Shown here: piece after piece, positions 44,433-52,850 of the stretch
How the letters are laid out: each line of letters begins with the position of its first letter
How positions within the stretch are numbered: the first letter of the stretch is position 1
Assembly: GCF_017876625.1 (NCBI RefSeq)
Contig: NZ_JAGIOH010000001.1
Coordinates: 434,001-498,000 of the forward strand
DNA: 64,000 nt
Reading direction: 5' to 3'
Source: Streptomyces syringium
GTDB lineage: Bacteria; Actinomycetota; Actinomycetes; Streptomycetales; Streptomycetaceae
The notes under the pieces: generated by a model
Told to the model about the DNA's origin: nothing
Database searches by the model: none
Seen by the model: the letters and a program-made list of their open reading frames with translations, nothing else
Made by a program: the position numbers and the translations under genes

Positions 44433-45748
44433 GGTACGACAGCATCACCGACGCCATCGGCGACACCCCGCTGGTACGCATCGATCCGGCCGTGCACGGC
44501 CTGCGCACCATCGACCTCTACGCGAAGCTGGAGATGCTCAACCCCTTCGGGTCGGTCAAGGACCGGGCGGCCTGGAACATGGTGCGGCCCGGACTGCCCG
44601 CGGCGGTGCGCCGCGGCGAGACGGTCGTGGAGCTCTCCAGCGGCAACACGGCCAAGGCGCTGGCCGTCATCGCGGGCATGCACGGGCTGCCGTTCAAGAG
44701 CATCACCAACCGGATGCGGGTACCGGAGATCAAGGACCTGCTCCTGCTGCTCGGCGCCGCGATCGAGGAACTGCCCGGACAGACCGAATGCCTCGACCCC
44801 ACCAACACCGACGACCCGCTCACCCTCTTCCACCAGGAACTGTCACAGCCGGGCAGCCCCAACCTCCACACCGACCAGTACTTCAACGCACGCAACACCG
44901 AGTCCCACGCCACCGGCACCGGCCCGGAGATCGTGGCGGACCTCGACGGGCGGGCACCGGACTTCTTCATCGCCTGTGTCGGCACCGCCGGTTCCTCCAC
45001 CGGGGTGGCCCGGGTCCTTCGCGCGCACGACCCCGCGGTACGGGTCGTCGGTCTGGTCGCGCAGAAGTCGGACTTCATACCGGGGATCCGCACCATCGAC
45101 GAGGTGCAGGAGGTCGGCCTCTTCGACCCCGCCACGTACGACACGATCGAGGCCGTGAGCGCCGACGAGGCCATCGACGGCATGCTGACGCTGGTACGGC
45201 GCTGCGGCATCCTGGGCGGCCCCACCGGCGGGGCCGCGTACTTCGGGGCGCTGCGCCATCTGCGCCCGCTCGACGCCGGGTCGACCGAGCGGAGGACGGC
45301 CGTCTTCATCGTCTGCGACCGCGTCGAGAGCTACGTCGGCTACGTGCGCCAACGCCGCCCGGACCTGCTGGGCAGGCCGCCGGTGAAGAACTCCGTGAGC
45401 GCGCTCTCCGAAGCCGAGGTGGCGGCCGCCACGGTGATCGACACCGCCGACGCGCGGAAGTGGATCGCGGAGGAACGCCCCCTGGTCGTCGACCTGCGGG
45501 GCTCCTTCGCCTATGCCGCGCTGCACATCGAGGGGTCGGTGAACATCGTCGACGAGCTCTTCGACGAACTCCTGCGGGGCGGCCTGCCGTTCAGCAAGCG
45601 ACAGGCCGTGCTGCTGGCCTGCCCGGTCGGCGAGAAGTCCGTCCGCTATGCCGCCCTGCTGACCCGTATGGGCCACCCCGACGTCCGCAGCCTGGCCGGC
45701 GGCATCATCGCCTGGCGCGACGCGGGCGCCCCACTGGAGCGTGGCTGA
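44429..45748 (+). CDS. Cysteine synthase-like PLP enzyme fused to a rhodanese domain
   Basis: A 439-residue fusion. Residues 1-320 are a fold-II PLP enzyme of the O-acetylserine sulfhydrylase/cystathionine beta-synthase type: MLNPFGSVKDRAAWNM with PLP-Lys44, SSGNTAKALAVIAG (substrate loop) and GILGGPTGGAAYFG near 265. From about 345 to the end is a rhodanese domain: PLVVDLRGSFAYAALHIEGSVNI, then active-site Cys398 in LLACPVGEKSVR, and AGGIIAWRDAG. Rhodaneses carry sulfane sulfur as a cysteine persulfide. The fusion, sitting next to a SufS-like desulfurase, suggests sulfur is passed to a beta-replacement reaction or to the isonitrile itself (inference). The start is fixed by the ATGA overlap with the upstream gene. 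Confidence 0.9.
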   Translation: MRYDSITDAIGDTPLVRIDPAVHGLRTIDLYAKLEMLNPFGSVKDRAAWNMVRPGLPAAVRRGETVVELSSGNTAKALAVIAGMHGLPFKSITNRMRVPEIKDLLLLLGAAIEELPGQTECLDPTNTDDPLTLFHQELSQPGSPNLHTDQYFNARNTESHATGTGPEIVADLDGRAPDFFIACVGTAGSSTGVARVLRAHDPAVRVVGLVAQKSDFIPGIRTIDEVQEVGLFDPATYDTIEAVSADEAIDGMLTLVRRCGILGGPTGGAAYFGALRHLRPLDAGSTERRTAVFIVCDRVESYVGYVRQRRPDLLGRPPVKNSVSALSEAEVAAATVIDTADARKWIAEERPLVVDLRGSFAYAALHIEGSVNIVDELFDELLRGGLPFSKRQAVLLACPVGEKSVRYAALLTRMGHPDVRSLAGGIIAWRDAGAPLERG

Positions 45749-46940
45749 CATGGACCGACCGCTGGAGGATCTGCGCGACTGGCAGCGTCCGCTGCGCGCC
45801 GAGTTCCCCATCATCGTGGACCATCCGGACCTGGCCTATCTGGACAGCGCGGCCACCGCGCAGAAGCCGCGGGCGGTCCTGGACGCCGTGCAGACGTACC
45901 TCACCACGTCCAACGCCAACTCCGGCCGTGGCACATACCCCTGGGCCAATGCCACGACGACGCTGGTGGAGCGGACCCGCGACCGGGTCAAGGAGTTCCT
46001 GGGCGACCCCGCCCCGGACCGCTCGGCCGTGCACTTCACCAGCGGTACCACCGAAGGGCTGCGCACCGTGGCCCGCGACTGGCTGCCCGCCGTCCTGACC
46101 GACGGCGACGAGATCGTGGTGCCCTTCGCCGACCATCAGGCGAATCTCTCGCCCTGGCTGGAAGCGCGGCAACTGCTGGCCCGCCAGGGGATCCACATCG
46201 CTGTTCGCCCCCTGCCGTACCAGGAGAGCTCGGGCGACTACGACCCGCGGGCGCTGGCGGACATCGTCGGCCCCCGCACCCGCTTCGTCGCCGCCACCCA
46301 TGTGCACCACGTCTACGGCGGCGACATGAACGTCCACCGCATCCGCCGGGTGGTCGGCCCCGAGGTGCCGATCTGTCTGGACGCCGCGCAGAGCGTCGGC
46401 CATCTGCCGGTCTCCGTGGCCGATCTCGACGTGGACTTCCTGGTCTTCTCCGGGCACAAGGTCCTCGCCCTGCCGGGCTCCGGGGCGGTCTGGTCCCGTG
46501 GAACGCGCGGGCCGCGGCTCCGCCCCGGCGGGTGGAGCGGCACACCGAACACCGCCGGCATCGCCGGCCTGGCGGCCGCCCTCGACTGGTTGGACGCGGC
46601 GGGCCTGGACCGGATCGAACGATGGACCGTCGCCCTGGCCGCCCGGCTCACCGACGGCCTGCACCGGCTGTCCGCCTACGAGGTCCTGGGCTGTCCGCTG
46701 AGCCTGCCCGCAGGGTCCCCGGTGCAGCGGCGCCGGAGCATCGTCACCTTCCGGCACCGCGGGGTCAACTCCAACGACCTCGGGTTCATCCTCTTCAGTC
46801 ACGGCTTCATGGTGCGGTCCGACGGCCACTGCCAGGCCGGGGCAGCAGGGGAAGAAGGGTCCGTGCGGGTGAGTCTGCACATCCACAACACCCCAGAAGA
46901 GATCGACGCGTTGCTCTCCGCCCTCGCTAAACTACAATGA
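45741..46940 (+). CDS. SufS-like cysteine desulfurase (class V aminotransferase family)
   Basis: A 399-residue fold-I PLP enzyme. Key features are YLDSAATAQKP at the N-terminus, His132 in FADHQANLSPW, CLDAAQSVGH (Asp214), the PLP lysine Lys240 in FSGHKVLALPGSG, and a late Cys364 in RSDGHCQAG matching the RxGxHC persulfide loop of SufS-group enzymes. All the residues needed to take sulfur from cysteine are present. GTG 45741 overlaps the upstream stop codon; ATG 45750 is an alternative. No Fe-S assembly genes accompany it, so the sulfur is probably destined for the pathway product through the adjacent rhodanese domain. Its stop overlaps the methyltransferase start. Confidence 0.92.
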   Translation: MADMDRPLEDLRDWQRPLRAEFPIIVDHPDLAYLDSAATAQKPRAVLDAVQTYLTTSNANSGRGTYPWANATTTLVERTRDRVKEFLGDPAPDRSAVHFTSGTTEGLRTVARDWLPAVLTDGDEIVVPFADHQANLSPWLEARQLLARQGIHIAVRPLPYQESSGDYDPRALADIVGPRTRFVAATHVHHVYGGDMNVHRIRRVVGPEVPICLDAAQSVGHLPVSVADLDVDFLVFSGHKVLALPGSGAVWSRGTRGPRLRPGGWSGTPNTAGIAGLAAALDWLDAAGLDRIERWTVALAARLTDGLHRLSAYEVLGCPLSLPAGSPVQRRRSIVTFRHRGVNSNDLGFILFSHGFMVRSDGHCQAGAAGEEGSVRVSLHIHNTPEEIDALLSALAKLQ

Positions 46941-47749
46941 TTGTCAATACCACCAGAACGCGGGCGGGTGAGATGGCTGAGGTGCGCAGCAGGCCGGGCG
47001 TGAGCGCGGCGACGGCGGCACGCTGGGTGAAGCGTTGGGAAGGCCAACAGCAACGGTATGCGGTCGACCGCGAGGAACGCTTCACCGTGATCGCCGACGT
47101 GGTCGACCACGTCACGGCCGGCCGCCCGAGACCCCTGGTCGTCGACCTCGGCTGCGGCCCCGGAGCACTGGCGGCGTGCCTGTCGCGCCGCCTGCCGCAC
47201 GCGGAAGTCCTCGCCGTCGACGCCGACCCGCTGCTGCTCGAACTCGGCCGCACCTACTACGGCCCCGCCGTCCGGTACGTCGAAGCGGTGATCGGCGCAC
47301 CGGGCTGGCTCAGGACCCTCGGCCTGGACCGTCCCCTGGACGCGGCCGTCTCGACGACGGCACTGCACTACCTCGGCGAGCGCACCCTGCGGCAGGTCTA
47401 CCGTCAGCTCGCCGCCCTGCTGCGCCCCGGCGGCATCCTCGTCAACGGCGACCACCTCTGCCAGGACGCCGCGAAGATCTCCAGGATCGCCACCGCCGTC
47501 GGGCGCCGCTGGGCCGAACGAAGAGCGGTGCTCGCCCACGAGGACTGGCAATCCTGGTGGACGGCGATGGAAGCCGACCCGGAGCTGGCTCCTCTCCTCG
47601 CCGAGCGCCGCACCCGCCCGCTCCCCAGCAGTCAGGGCGAGGATCTGACGCTCTCCCGCCACATCACGCTCCTGCGCGAGGCGGGATTCGAGCACGCCGG
47701 CGCGGTCTGGCAATTCGGCAACAGCCACGTCCTGGTCGCCGTCCGTTGA
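46937..47749 (+). CDS. Class I SAM-dependent methyltransferase
   Basis: A 270-residue methyltransferase with SAM-binding motif I LVVDLGCGPGALAACLSRRLP (about 60-80), the acidic post-I residue in VLAVDADPLLLELG, and motif III-like RPGGILVNGDH. The N-terminal ~45 residues are helical and basic. The ATG overlaps the cysteine desulfurase stop (ATGA), making this the fourth coupled gene and the end of the second operon. It probably O-, N- or S-methylates the cluster product; the closest visible style is small-molecule methyltransferases rather than rRNA or protein ones. Confidence 0.9.
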   Translation: MIVNTTRTRAGEMAEVRSRPGVSAATAARWVKRWEGQQQRYAVDREERFTVIADVVDHVTAGRPRPLVVDLGCGPGALAACLSRRLPHAEVLAVDADPLLLELGRTYYGPAVRYVEAVIGAPGWLRTLGLDRPLDAAVSTTALHYLGERTLRQVYRQLAALLRPGGILVNGDHLCQDAAKISRIATAVGRRWAERRAVLAHEDWQSWWTAMEADPELAPLLAERRTRPLPSSQGEDLTLSRHITLLREAGFEHAGAVWQFGNSHVLVAVR

Positions 47750-47788
47750 GCCTCGGCCGGTGACGACCGGTGACGGCGGGCCCGCGGC

Positions 47789-48304
47789 TCAGGAAAAGCG
47801 CCAGCGGGTCTGGCTGTACGGCTCGCCCTTGCCGAAGCCGAAGGCCGTCCGGGGGGGCACCGCGAAGACCACGGCCTCACCGGCGCCGGGATTGACGAAC
47901 ACCCCGTCCCGTACGTCGAAGTGCCACTCCGCGCCGTACTTCGCTTCCCACGCGCCGGCGAGCCGCCGCAGCCGGGGCTCGTCTCCCACCCGCACCGCCT
48001 CGCCCTCGACGACCAGGTCGTAGCCCTCCCGCAGGGCGTTGGACCCGGTGGTGAGGACGACGTGCGGGTTGCCCCGCAGGTTCTGCGCCTTCCGCTCATG
48101 CGCTCCGGTGCAGAAGTGCAACGCGCCGTCCGCCCAGACCCCGATGAGCGGGGTGACGTGCGGTCGCCCGTCGGGGCGTACGGTCGTCAGCCAGTACACC
48201 TCGGCCTCGGCCAGCCGGGTGACGGCGTCCGACCAGGGCACGGCCGTCGCCCGCTCGTCGCTGTAGCGCGCGTCCAGTTCGGCGCGGGGTTCCTTGTCGG
48301 GCAT
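47789..48304 (-). CDS. Pyridoxamine 5'-phosphate oxidase-fold flavin/F420-binding protein
   Basis: A 171-residue split-beta-barrel protein of the PNPOx-like family. AEVYWLTTVRPDGRPHVTPLIGVWADGALHFCTGAHERKAQNL is the classic N-terminal strand set, followed by VVLTTGSNALREGYDLVVEGEAVRV. In actinomycetes such proteins bind FMN, F420 or biliverdin and are often assigned as F420-dependent reductases or general stress proteins. The start at 48304 is set by AGGAGG 8 bases upstream. It converges on the methyltransferase gene, 39 bases apart, so it is next to but not in the isonitrile operons. A role in the pathway is possible but unsupported. Confidence 0.87.
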   Translation of the reverse strand: MPDKEPRAELDARYSDERATAVPWSDAVTRLAEAEVYWLTTVRPDGRPHVTPLIGVWADGALHFCTGAHERKAQNLRGNPHVVLTTGSNALREGYDLVVEGEAVRVGDEPRLRRLAGAWEAKYGAEWHFDVRDGVFVNPGAGEAVVFAVPPRTAFGFGKGEPYSQTRWRFS

Positions 48305-48425
48305 GGGGTGTCCTCCTGGAGACCGATGGTGCCCTCCCGGCGAGGGCCCCGCATCCGGGCGAGCGAAGACATCGGGGTCGCTGACGCGCTCGACCGGCGC
48401 CGCCGCCTGATACGAGGCATGCACA

Positions 48426-48458
48426 GCCCTGGGGGAGGGGCCGGGCCTCCCCCAGGGC
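48426..48458 (-). terminator. Terminator of the ABC exporter gene
   Basis: Perfect 13-bp stem (GCCCTGGGGGAGG with its complement) and a 7-base loop, a few bases past the exporter stop codon. Confidence 0.8.
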
Positions 48459-48463
48459 GCCCG

Positions 48464-50482
48464 TCACAGTTCCAGGCTCTTCTCCGCCGCGTCGGCGGGC
48501 TTGCGTTGCCCGGGAAGGGCGGCGGATTGCTCGTCCGTGAACTGACGGCGTTGCATCTCGTAGAGGTCGCGGAAGATCCCGACCGGCGGGTTGTCCGTCA
48601 GCTCCCGGAAGGTGCCGCTCTCGCGGAGCCTGCCGTTCTCCAGGACGTGGATGAGGTCGGCGTCCCGCACCGAGGCCAGCCGGTGGGTGATCAGGAGGAC
48701 GGTCTGGCCCGCTTGGGCGAGCTGGCGGATCTGCTCGAAGACTTCGAGTTCGGCGCGGGCGTCGAGGGCCGAGGTGGGTTCGTCGACGATCAGGATCTGG
48801 GCGTCGCGGTAGTGGGCGCGGGCCAGGCCCAGCTTCTGCCACTGCCCGCCGGAGATCTGGTGGCCGCCCTTGTAGCCCCGGGAGAGCAAGGTGTCCCACC
48901 CGCGCGGCATCCCCTCGACCACCTTGCGGGCTCCCGCGTAACGGGCGGCTGCCTCCACCCGCTCCTCCTCCAGCGGCCGGTCGGTGCGGCCGATGGCGAT
49001 GTTCATCCGGGCGGTCAGCGGCCAGCGGTGGAAGTCCTGGCTGACCATGGCGAACCGGGAGAACAGCTCGGCCCGGTCCAGAGTGCCCGCGTCCTGCCCG
49101 TCCCACCGGATCGTGCCCTCACCGGGCTGGTAGAGGCCGGCGAGAAGCTTCACCAGGGTCGTCTTGCCGGAGCCGTTCTCCCCGACCAGGGCCACGATCT
49201 TGCCCATGGGGATGTCGAGGCTCACACCGCTGAGGGCGGGCCGCCCGTCGGGGGAGTCGCCGGGATAGGAGAAGGTGACGTCCTCGAACCGGATGAGCCG
49301 CGGCTGCTCGGGGACCGGCAGCCCGCCGACGGGAATGGCCCGTTTCCGTGCCTCGACACACAGCCGCTCCAGATCCATGACGTAACACGCCTCCTCGTAG
49401 AGGCTGTTGACCTGGAGGACGAGGGTGGTCAGGCTCGCCGCCCCGCTGCGGGTGGCCAGCACGGCGGTTCCCGCGACCGACAGCGCCATCACCCCGGTCA
49501 GCAGGAGGCCGCCCAGCGCGAGATAGGTCACGAGAGTGGCGAGGCCCGTCAGGGCCGAGGCGATCAGCCGGGTCCTGGCCGCACTGCGCGCGAGCCGCGT
49601 CTGTTCGGCCTCCGAGCTCTCCGACATGCTCCGGAAGTGGCCCAGCAGGAAGGGACCCACGTCGTGCACCCGGATCTCCGGCGCGGGATCGGTACGGATC
49701 AGGGTCTGGCTCAGCAGACGGCCGGCCCGGGCGTGCTGCGCCCACCGCTGGAACGACTCGTAGCGCGTCCGTGAGTTGCGCAGTGCGGCCCAGGAGCGGG
49801 GCAGGGTCATCAGGAGCAGCAGGGGCAGCAGCACCGGGTGCAGGACGGTCAGCACACCGGCCGCCGCGGCGAAGGAGACCAGCGCTCCGACGACCGCCGT
49901 GCAGTACCGGATCATGCGACGGGACCCCGCCGCCCCGTACTGGGCGGTGTCCAGCAGCCGGTGGAAGTTCTCGTCCTCGATCGCCTCCAACTCCACGCGG
50001 ATCACGCGCTCCAGGTACATCTCGGTCGCCACCCGCTCGACCTTCGGCTCCAGCCGTCCGGTGCCCGCGGTCGAGGCGGACATGGCCAGGGCCCCGACGA
50101 GACTGGTGACCGCGACCCAGATCAGCGCGGGCACCGACGCGTGGAGCCGGTCCGCGATGGGCCCGGTGGCCAGCACGGCACCGAGGACGTCGTTGACCGC
50201 CACGAGACCGATGGCCTGGGTGACGCCGTGCAGGACCTCCGCGCACCCCACCGCCCACAGGGCCCGGCGGTCGGCCCGCCACGCCAGCCGGACGGTGGAG
50301 GCGACCAGACGGGGCAGGCTCAACGCCATCGCCCACAGCGACATTTCCAGGTAGGCGCGCTCGTGCTTGTTCCAGCCCGTGTCGTGCAGCAGCGGCCCGC
50401 CGAACAGCAACCGCTCCGAGGGCGAGCCCTCCTGTGGGCCGGGACCCGCCGTGGCGGTGGCGTTCCCGGCGCGGCGACTCAC
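48464..50482 (-). CDS. ABC exporter, fused membrane and ATPase domains
   Basis: A 672-residue half-transporter. The transmembrane domain (about 60-380, six helices) is followed by a nucleotide-binding domain with Walker A GENGSGKTT, signature ISGGQWQKLGLARA and Walker B ILIVDEPTSALD, plus THRLASVRDAD (H-loop). It should work as a homodimer in the cytoplasmic membrane and export a peptide, lipid or small molecule. The GTG at 50482 was chosen because GGGAGG lies 8 bases upstream; the frame stays open 45 codons further. Its position next to the isonitrile cluster, on the opposite strand, makes it a candidate exporter or self-resistance gene, though MarR-linked transport genes lie on its other side. 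Confidence 0.92.
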   Translation of the reverse strand: MSRRAGNATATAGPGPQEGSPSERLLFGGPLLHDTGWNKHERAYLEMSLWAMALSLPRLVASTVRLAWRADRRALWAVGCAEVLHGVTQAIGLVAVNDVLGAVLATGPIADRLHASVPALIWVAVTSLVGALAMSASTAGTGRLEPKVERVATEMYLERVIRVELEAIEDENFHRLLDTAQYGAAGSRRMIRYCTAVVGALVSFAAAAGVLTVLHPVLLPLLLLMTLPRSWAALRNSRTRYESFQRWAQHARAGRLLSQTLIRTDPAPEIRVHDVGPFLLGHFRSMSESSEAEQTRLARSAARTRLIASALTGLATLVTYLALGGLLLTGVMALSVAGTAVLATRSGAASLTTLVLQVNSLYEEACYVMDLERLCVEARKRAIPVGGLPVPEQPRLIRFEDVTFSYPGDSPDGRPALSGVSLDIPMGKIVALVGENGSGKTTLVKLLAGLYQPGEGTIRWDGQDAGTLDRAELFSRFAMVSQDFHRWPLTARMNIAIGRTDRPLEEERVEAAARYAGARKVVEGMPRGWDTLLSRGYKGGHQISGGQWQKLGLARAHYRDAQILIVDEPTSALDARAELEVFEQIRQLAQAGQTVLLITHRLASVRDADLIHVLENGRLRESGTFRELTDNPPVGIFRDLYEMQRRQFTDEQSAALPGQRKPADAAEKSLEL

Positions 50483-50824
50483 ACCGACCACCTCCCGGCG
50501 GTCGCGACGGCGGCCTTGCCGGACGTCGTCGGACGTACGTGTTCGAACAGCAACCGCGCCCCGGTGGTGTGCGTGTGACGGTCGTGACGGTGATGCACTA
50601 CGCCTCCTCGTTGACATCCTGATCGGACGAGTGATCGGGAAAACGACCCCCGATCGGAGGAGTCACGGCCGCCAAGGGGCGTGATGTAGCGCAAGGATTC
50701 GAAGAAACGTCAACCGCCCCGAAGTTCCGGGGCGGGGCGTCGGCCGGAGTTTGTACGATTCACTCCACCGTGGTCCGTCACCCGATCCGGGCATTGCGTT
50801 GCTGCCGGAAACGATGAGCGCGCA
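50483..50824. other. Promoter region of the ABC exporter
   Basis: 342 bases between the exporter start and the MarR stop codon. The left part contains repeated GATCGG strings (TGATCGGACGAGTGATCGGG, then CCCGATCGGAGG near 50660), a possible regulator site; the right part holds the MarR terminator. No gene is seen. Confidence 0.45.
50714..50735 (-). terminator. Terminator downstream of the MarR gene
   Basis: 8-bp perfect stem CCGCCCCG/CGGGGCGG with a 6-base loop, about 90 bases past the MarR stop codon. Confidence 0.6.
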
Positions 50825-51271
50825 TCACGCCGAGGGCGGCAGGGCGTCCGGATTGAGGTGCGCGACCAGGCGGTACAGGAGGCTGTGCGCGGTTGCCTGT
50901 TCCGTCGGGGAAAGCACGGACAGCGCGGCATCGTTGACGTTCTTGACGACGGCCTGGGCGCGCTCGGTCAGATGCCGGCCGTCGTCGGTGATGTGCAGGC
51001 AGAGCACGCGCCGATTGGTCGGGTGGGGCCGGCGTTCCAGCATGCCCCGGTCGACCAGGCCGTTCACGGCGGCACCCATGGACTGGGCCGTGACGCCGGT
51101 GCGGCGGGCGGCGTCCGCGCTGGAGATGCCGGGGCTGCGGGCGATGTGCATCAGGGCGGTGTGCTGCGCCAGCGTCAGATCCAGCACCCGGAGTTCCTTC
51201 TCCAGGCGTGAGCCCATGACCTGGGAGAACTGCCAGGCCAGATAGCCGGTCGTCGCGGACTGTTCGTTCAT
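50825..51271 (-). CDS. MarR-family transcriptional regulator
   Basis: A 148-residue MarR protein with the winged helix in the middle: LTLAQHTALMHIARSPGISSADAARRTGVTAQSMGAAVNGLVDRGMLERRPHPTNRRVLCLHIT, including the DxRxxx wing-like PTNRR. Helices at both ends form the dimer interface. ATG 51271 was chosen; three GTG codons just upstream are alternatives. It diverges from a membrane transporter gene, and two palindromic sites lie in the 66-base shared promoter. The usual model is autorepression and repression of the transporter, relieved by a small phenolic or drug ligand. Confidence 0.93.
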   Translation of the reverse strand: MNEQSATTGYLAWQFSQVMGSRLEKELRVLDLTLAQHTALMHIARSPGISSADAARRTGVTAQSMGAAVNGLVDRGMLERRPHPTNRRVLCLHITDDGRHLTERAQAVVKNVNDAALSVLSPTEQATAHSLLYRLVAHLNPDALPPSA

Positions 51272-51283
51272 GGACACCACCAC

Positions 51284-51301
51284 TTGTAAGGCACCTTATA
51301 T
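51284..51301. promoter_or_regulatory. Predicted MarR operator 1
   Basis: TTGTAAGGCACCTTATAT, an 18-bp near-palindrome directly upstream of the MarR start. The arms are TTGTAAGG and CCTTATAT. Confidence 0.65.
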
Positions 51302-51313
51302 TTCCTGCTACGG

Positions 51314-51331
51314 TTATCAGGCAGCTTACAA
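51314..51331. promoter_or_regulatory. Predicted MarR operator 2
   Basis: TTATCAGGCAGCTTACAA, with the same 18-bp architecture as operator 1 and 30 bases from it, directly upstream of the transporter start. In addition ACTTGTAAG (51282-51290) and CTTACAAGT (51325-51333) form perfect outer arms across the two sites. Confidence 0.65.
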
Positions 51332-51337
51332 GTTTGG

Positions 51338-52408
51338 ATGGTCTTCGTGTCACTCCCCACTTCCTCCCGCCCTGCCGCCGCGCGGCAGGCACACCCGCAC
51401 ACCGACATCCCGGACAACGCCCCGCCTCCGCACCCGCAGGGCGGCCTCAAGGGCGTGCTCCTCCCGGTCGCCGTCGTGCTCGCGATCGGAACGATCTTCG
51501 TCAGCGTCTACCTCGCCGCGTTCCACGCCCCCAGGCCGCACGACCTGCCGGTCGCCGCCGTAGGCACCTCGCAGGAGATACACCGGCTCGAGAAGGGCTT
51601 GGAATCGGCCCTGCCCGGTGGCTTCGACGTACGGCCCTACGGCGACGAGAGCGCGGCACGGAAGGCCGTCGCACACCGCGACGTCTACGCCGCCTACCTC
51701 ACCGGCCGCGGCGAGCCGACCCTGCTGTACGCCGGTGCCAACGGGCCCTCCGTCACCGGAACCCTCACCGGAGCCTTCGGCCCGGTCGCCGAGGCGGACG
51801 GCCACCGGCTCGCCCAGGAAGACATCCTTCCCACCTCCGGGGGCGACACCCGCGGCCTGTCGATCTTCTACGCGGCCTTCGGCCTGGTCCTGGCCGGCTA
51901 TCTGTTCGGCATGATGACCTACCAGGCCGCACCCACCCTGCGCTTCAGGCAGCGCATGGCCAGCCTCGCGCTCTTCGGAGTCCTGGGCGGGATCATCATC
52001 GCCCTTCTCGCCGGAAGCACCGGATTCGGGGCGCTGCCCGGCTCGTTCATCGGGATCGCGGGGATGACCGCGCTGATGGCGATGGCGGCCGGCGGCGCGA
52101 CCATGGTGTTCATCCGGTGGACCGGAGCGGCGGGCGCCGGGCTGGCCTCGGTCGTTCTGCTGACCCTCGGCAACAGCACCAGCGGTGGTGTCATGCCCGC
52201 CCCCTACCTGCCAGGCTGGCTGCACCCACTGTCCGAGGTCCTGCCCGTCGGCGCCGGTGTCCGCGCCATTCAGGGACTGGCGTACTTCCACCACGACGGT
52301 CTGGAGCGCGGCATCATCGTGCTGGCCGTCTGGATCGTCGCCTGCGCGGGACTGCTCTACCTGCGGGACGCCCGCGGCGCCCGCGGCCGGCAGGCCGCCA
52401 CCGCCTGA
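51338..52408 (+). CDS. ABC-2/DUF3533-like membrane transport protein
   Basis: A 356-residue membrane protein. After a Pro-rich cytoplasmic tail there is one helix (about 38-62), an extracytoplasmic domain of about 120 residues (LPVAAVGTSQEIHRLEKGLE to ILPTSGGDTRG), then five helices to the C-terminus. This one-plus-five layout and the extracellular domain are typical of DUF3533/ABC-2-type permease relatives (YhgE/Pip-like). No ATPase gene is adjacent. It diverges from the MarR gene and has operator 2 a few bases before its start, so MarR-controlled export of a toxic compound is likely. A GTG three codons in is an alternative start. Confidence 0.82.
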   Translation: MVFVSLPTSSRPAAARQAHPHTDIPDNAPPPHPQGGLKGVLLPVAVVLAIGTIFVSVYLAAFHAPRPHDLPVAAVGTSQEIHRLEKGLESALPGGFDVRPYGDESAARKAVAHRDVYAAYLTGRGEPTLLYAGANGPSVTGTLTGAFGPVAEADGHRLAQEDILPTSGGDTRGLSIFYAAFGLVLAGYLFGMMTYQAAPTLRFRQRMASLALFGVLGGIIIALLAGSTGFGALPGSFIGIAGMTALMAMAAGGATMVFIRWTGAAGAGLASVVLLTLGNSTSGGVMPAPYLPGWLHPLSEVLPVGAGVRAIQGLAYFHHDGLERGIIVLAVWIVACAGLLYLRDARGARGRQAATA

Positions 52409-52525
52409 GCCCGGACACCGCCGGGGACGGCCCCTGGAAGGACTGCCGGGCCCCTGCCCGGGGCCCCTGTCGGGGTCCCTTTCCCGGCCTGCCCGGCCCG
52501 GCGCTGTGCGGGCCCCGCGTCGCCC

Positions 52526-52850
52526 CTACGCCCCGGACCGCCGTCCACTGCCGACCGCCTCGCAGGCCGGTGGCTCCAGGGCGTCGAGTGGCAGCGTGGG
52601 CGTGATGCTGGTGTCCAGCACCCCGCGTGCGGCCAGGAGGTCCGCCACGGCGTCGCTGATCCGCTGACGTTCCCTGTACAGATCGGGAAGCATCTCGGGG
52701 TACGCGGGCACCAGCTCCTCGCCGGCGTCGACCATGCAGGGCAACAGCTCCCCGATCGTGGTGGTACCGAGTCCGGCGGCGAGCAGGGTGCGGATGCCGC
52801 GCACCGTGTCGATGTCCTCGGCGCGGTACTCGCGGTACCCCCCCCATGGG
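52526..52850 (-). pseudogene. MerR-family regulator, N-terminus deleted
   Basis: The frame encodes GGYREYRAEDIDTVRGIRTLLAAGLGTTTIGELLPC onward, which is the second half of a MerR DNA-binding domain and the dimerisation helix. The first ~35 residues (the recognition helix-turn-helix, normally MRIGELxxxTG...RYYExxGLL) are missing. Upstream the frame runs through GGGGGGGTACC directly into sequence of the divergent oxidoreductase, so the start and promoter are gone. An open frame to 52870 (MSRRAPGPWG) is chance read-through into the neighbouring remnant. The C-terminal part looks intact. It cannot bind DNA in the normal way. Confidence 0.85.

Noticed and set aside
44429..46940. Iron-sulfur cluster assembly (SUF) genes
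   Set aside because: Only the desulfurase resembles SUF. No SufBCD or SufU gene is present and the neighbours are biosynthetic, so a role in sulfur supply to the product is more likely.
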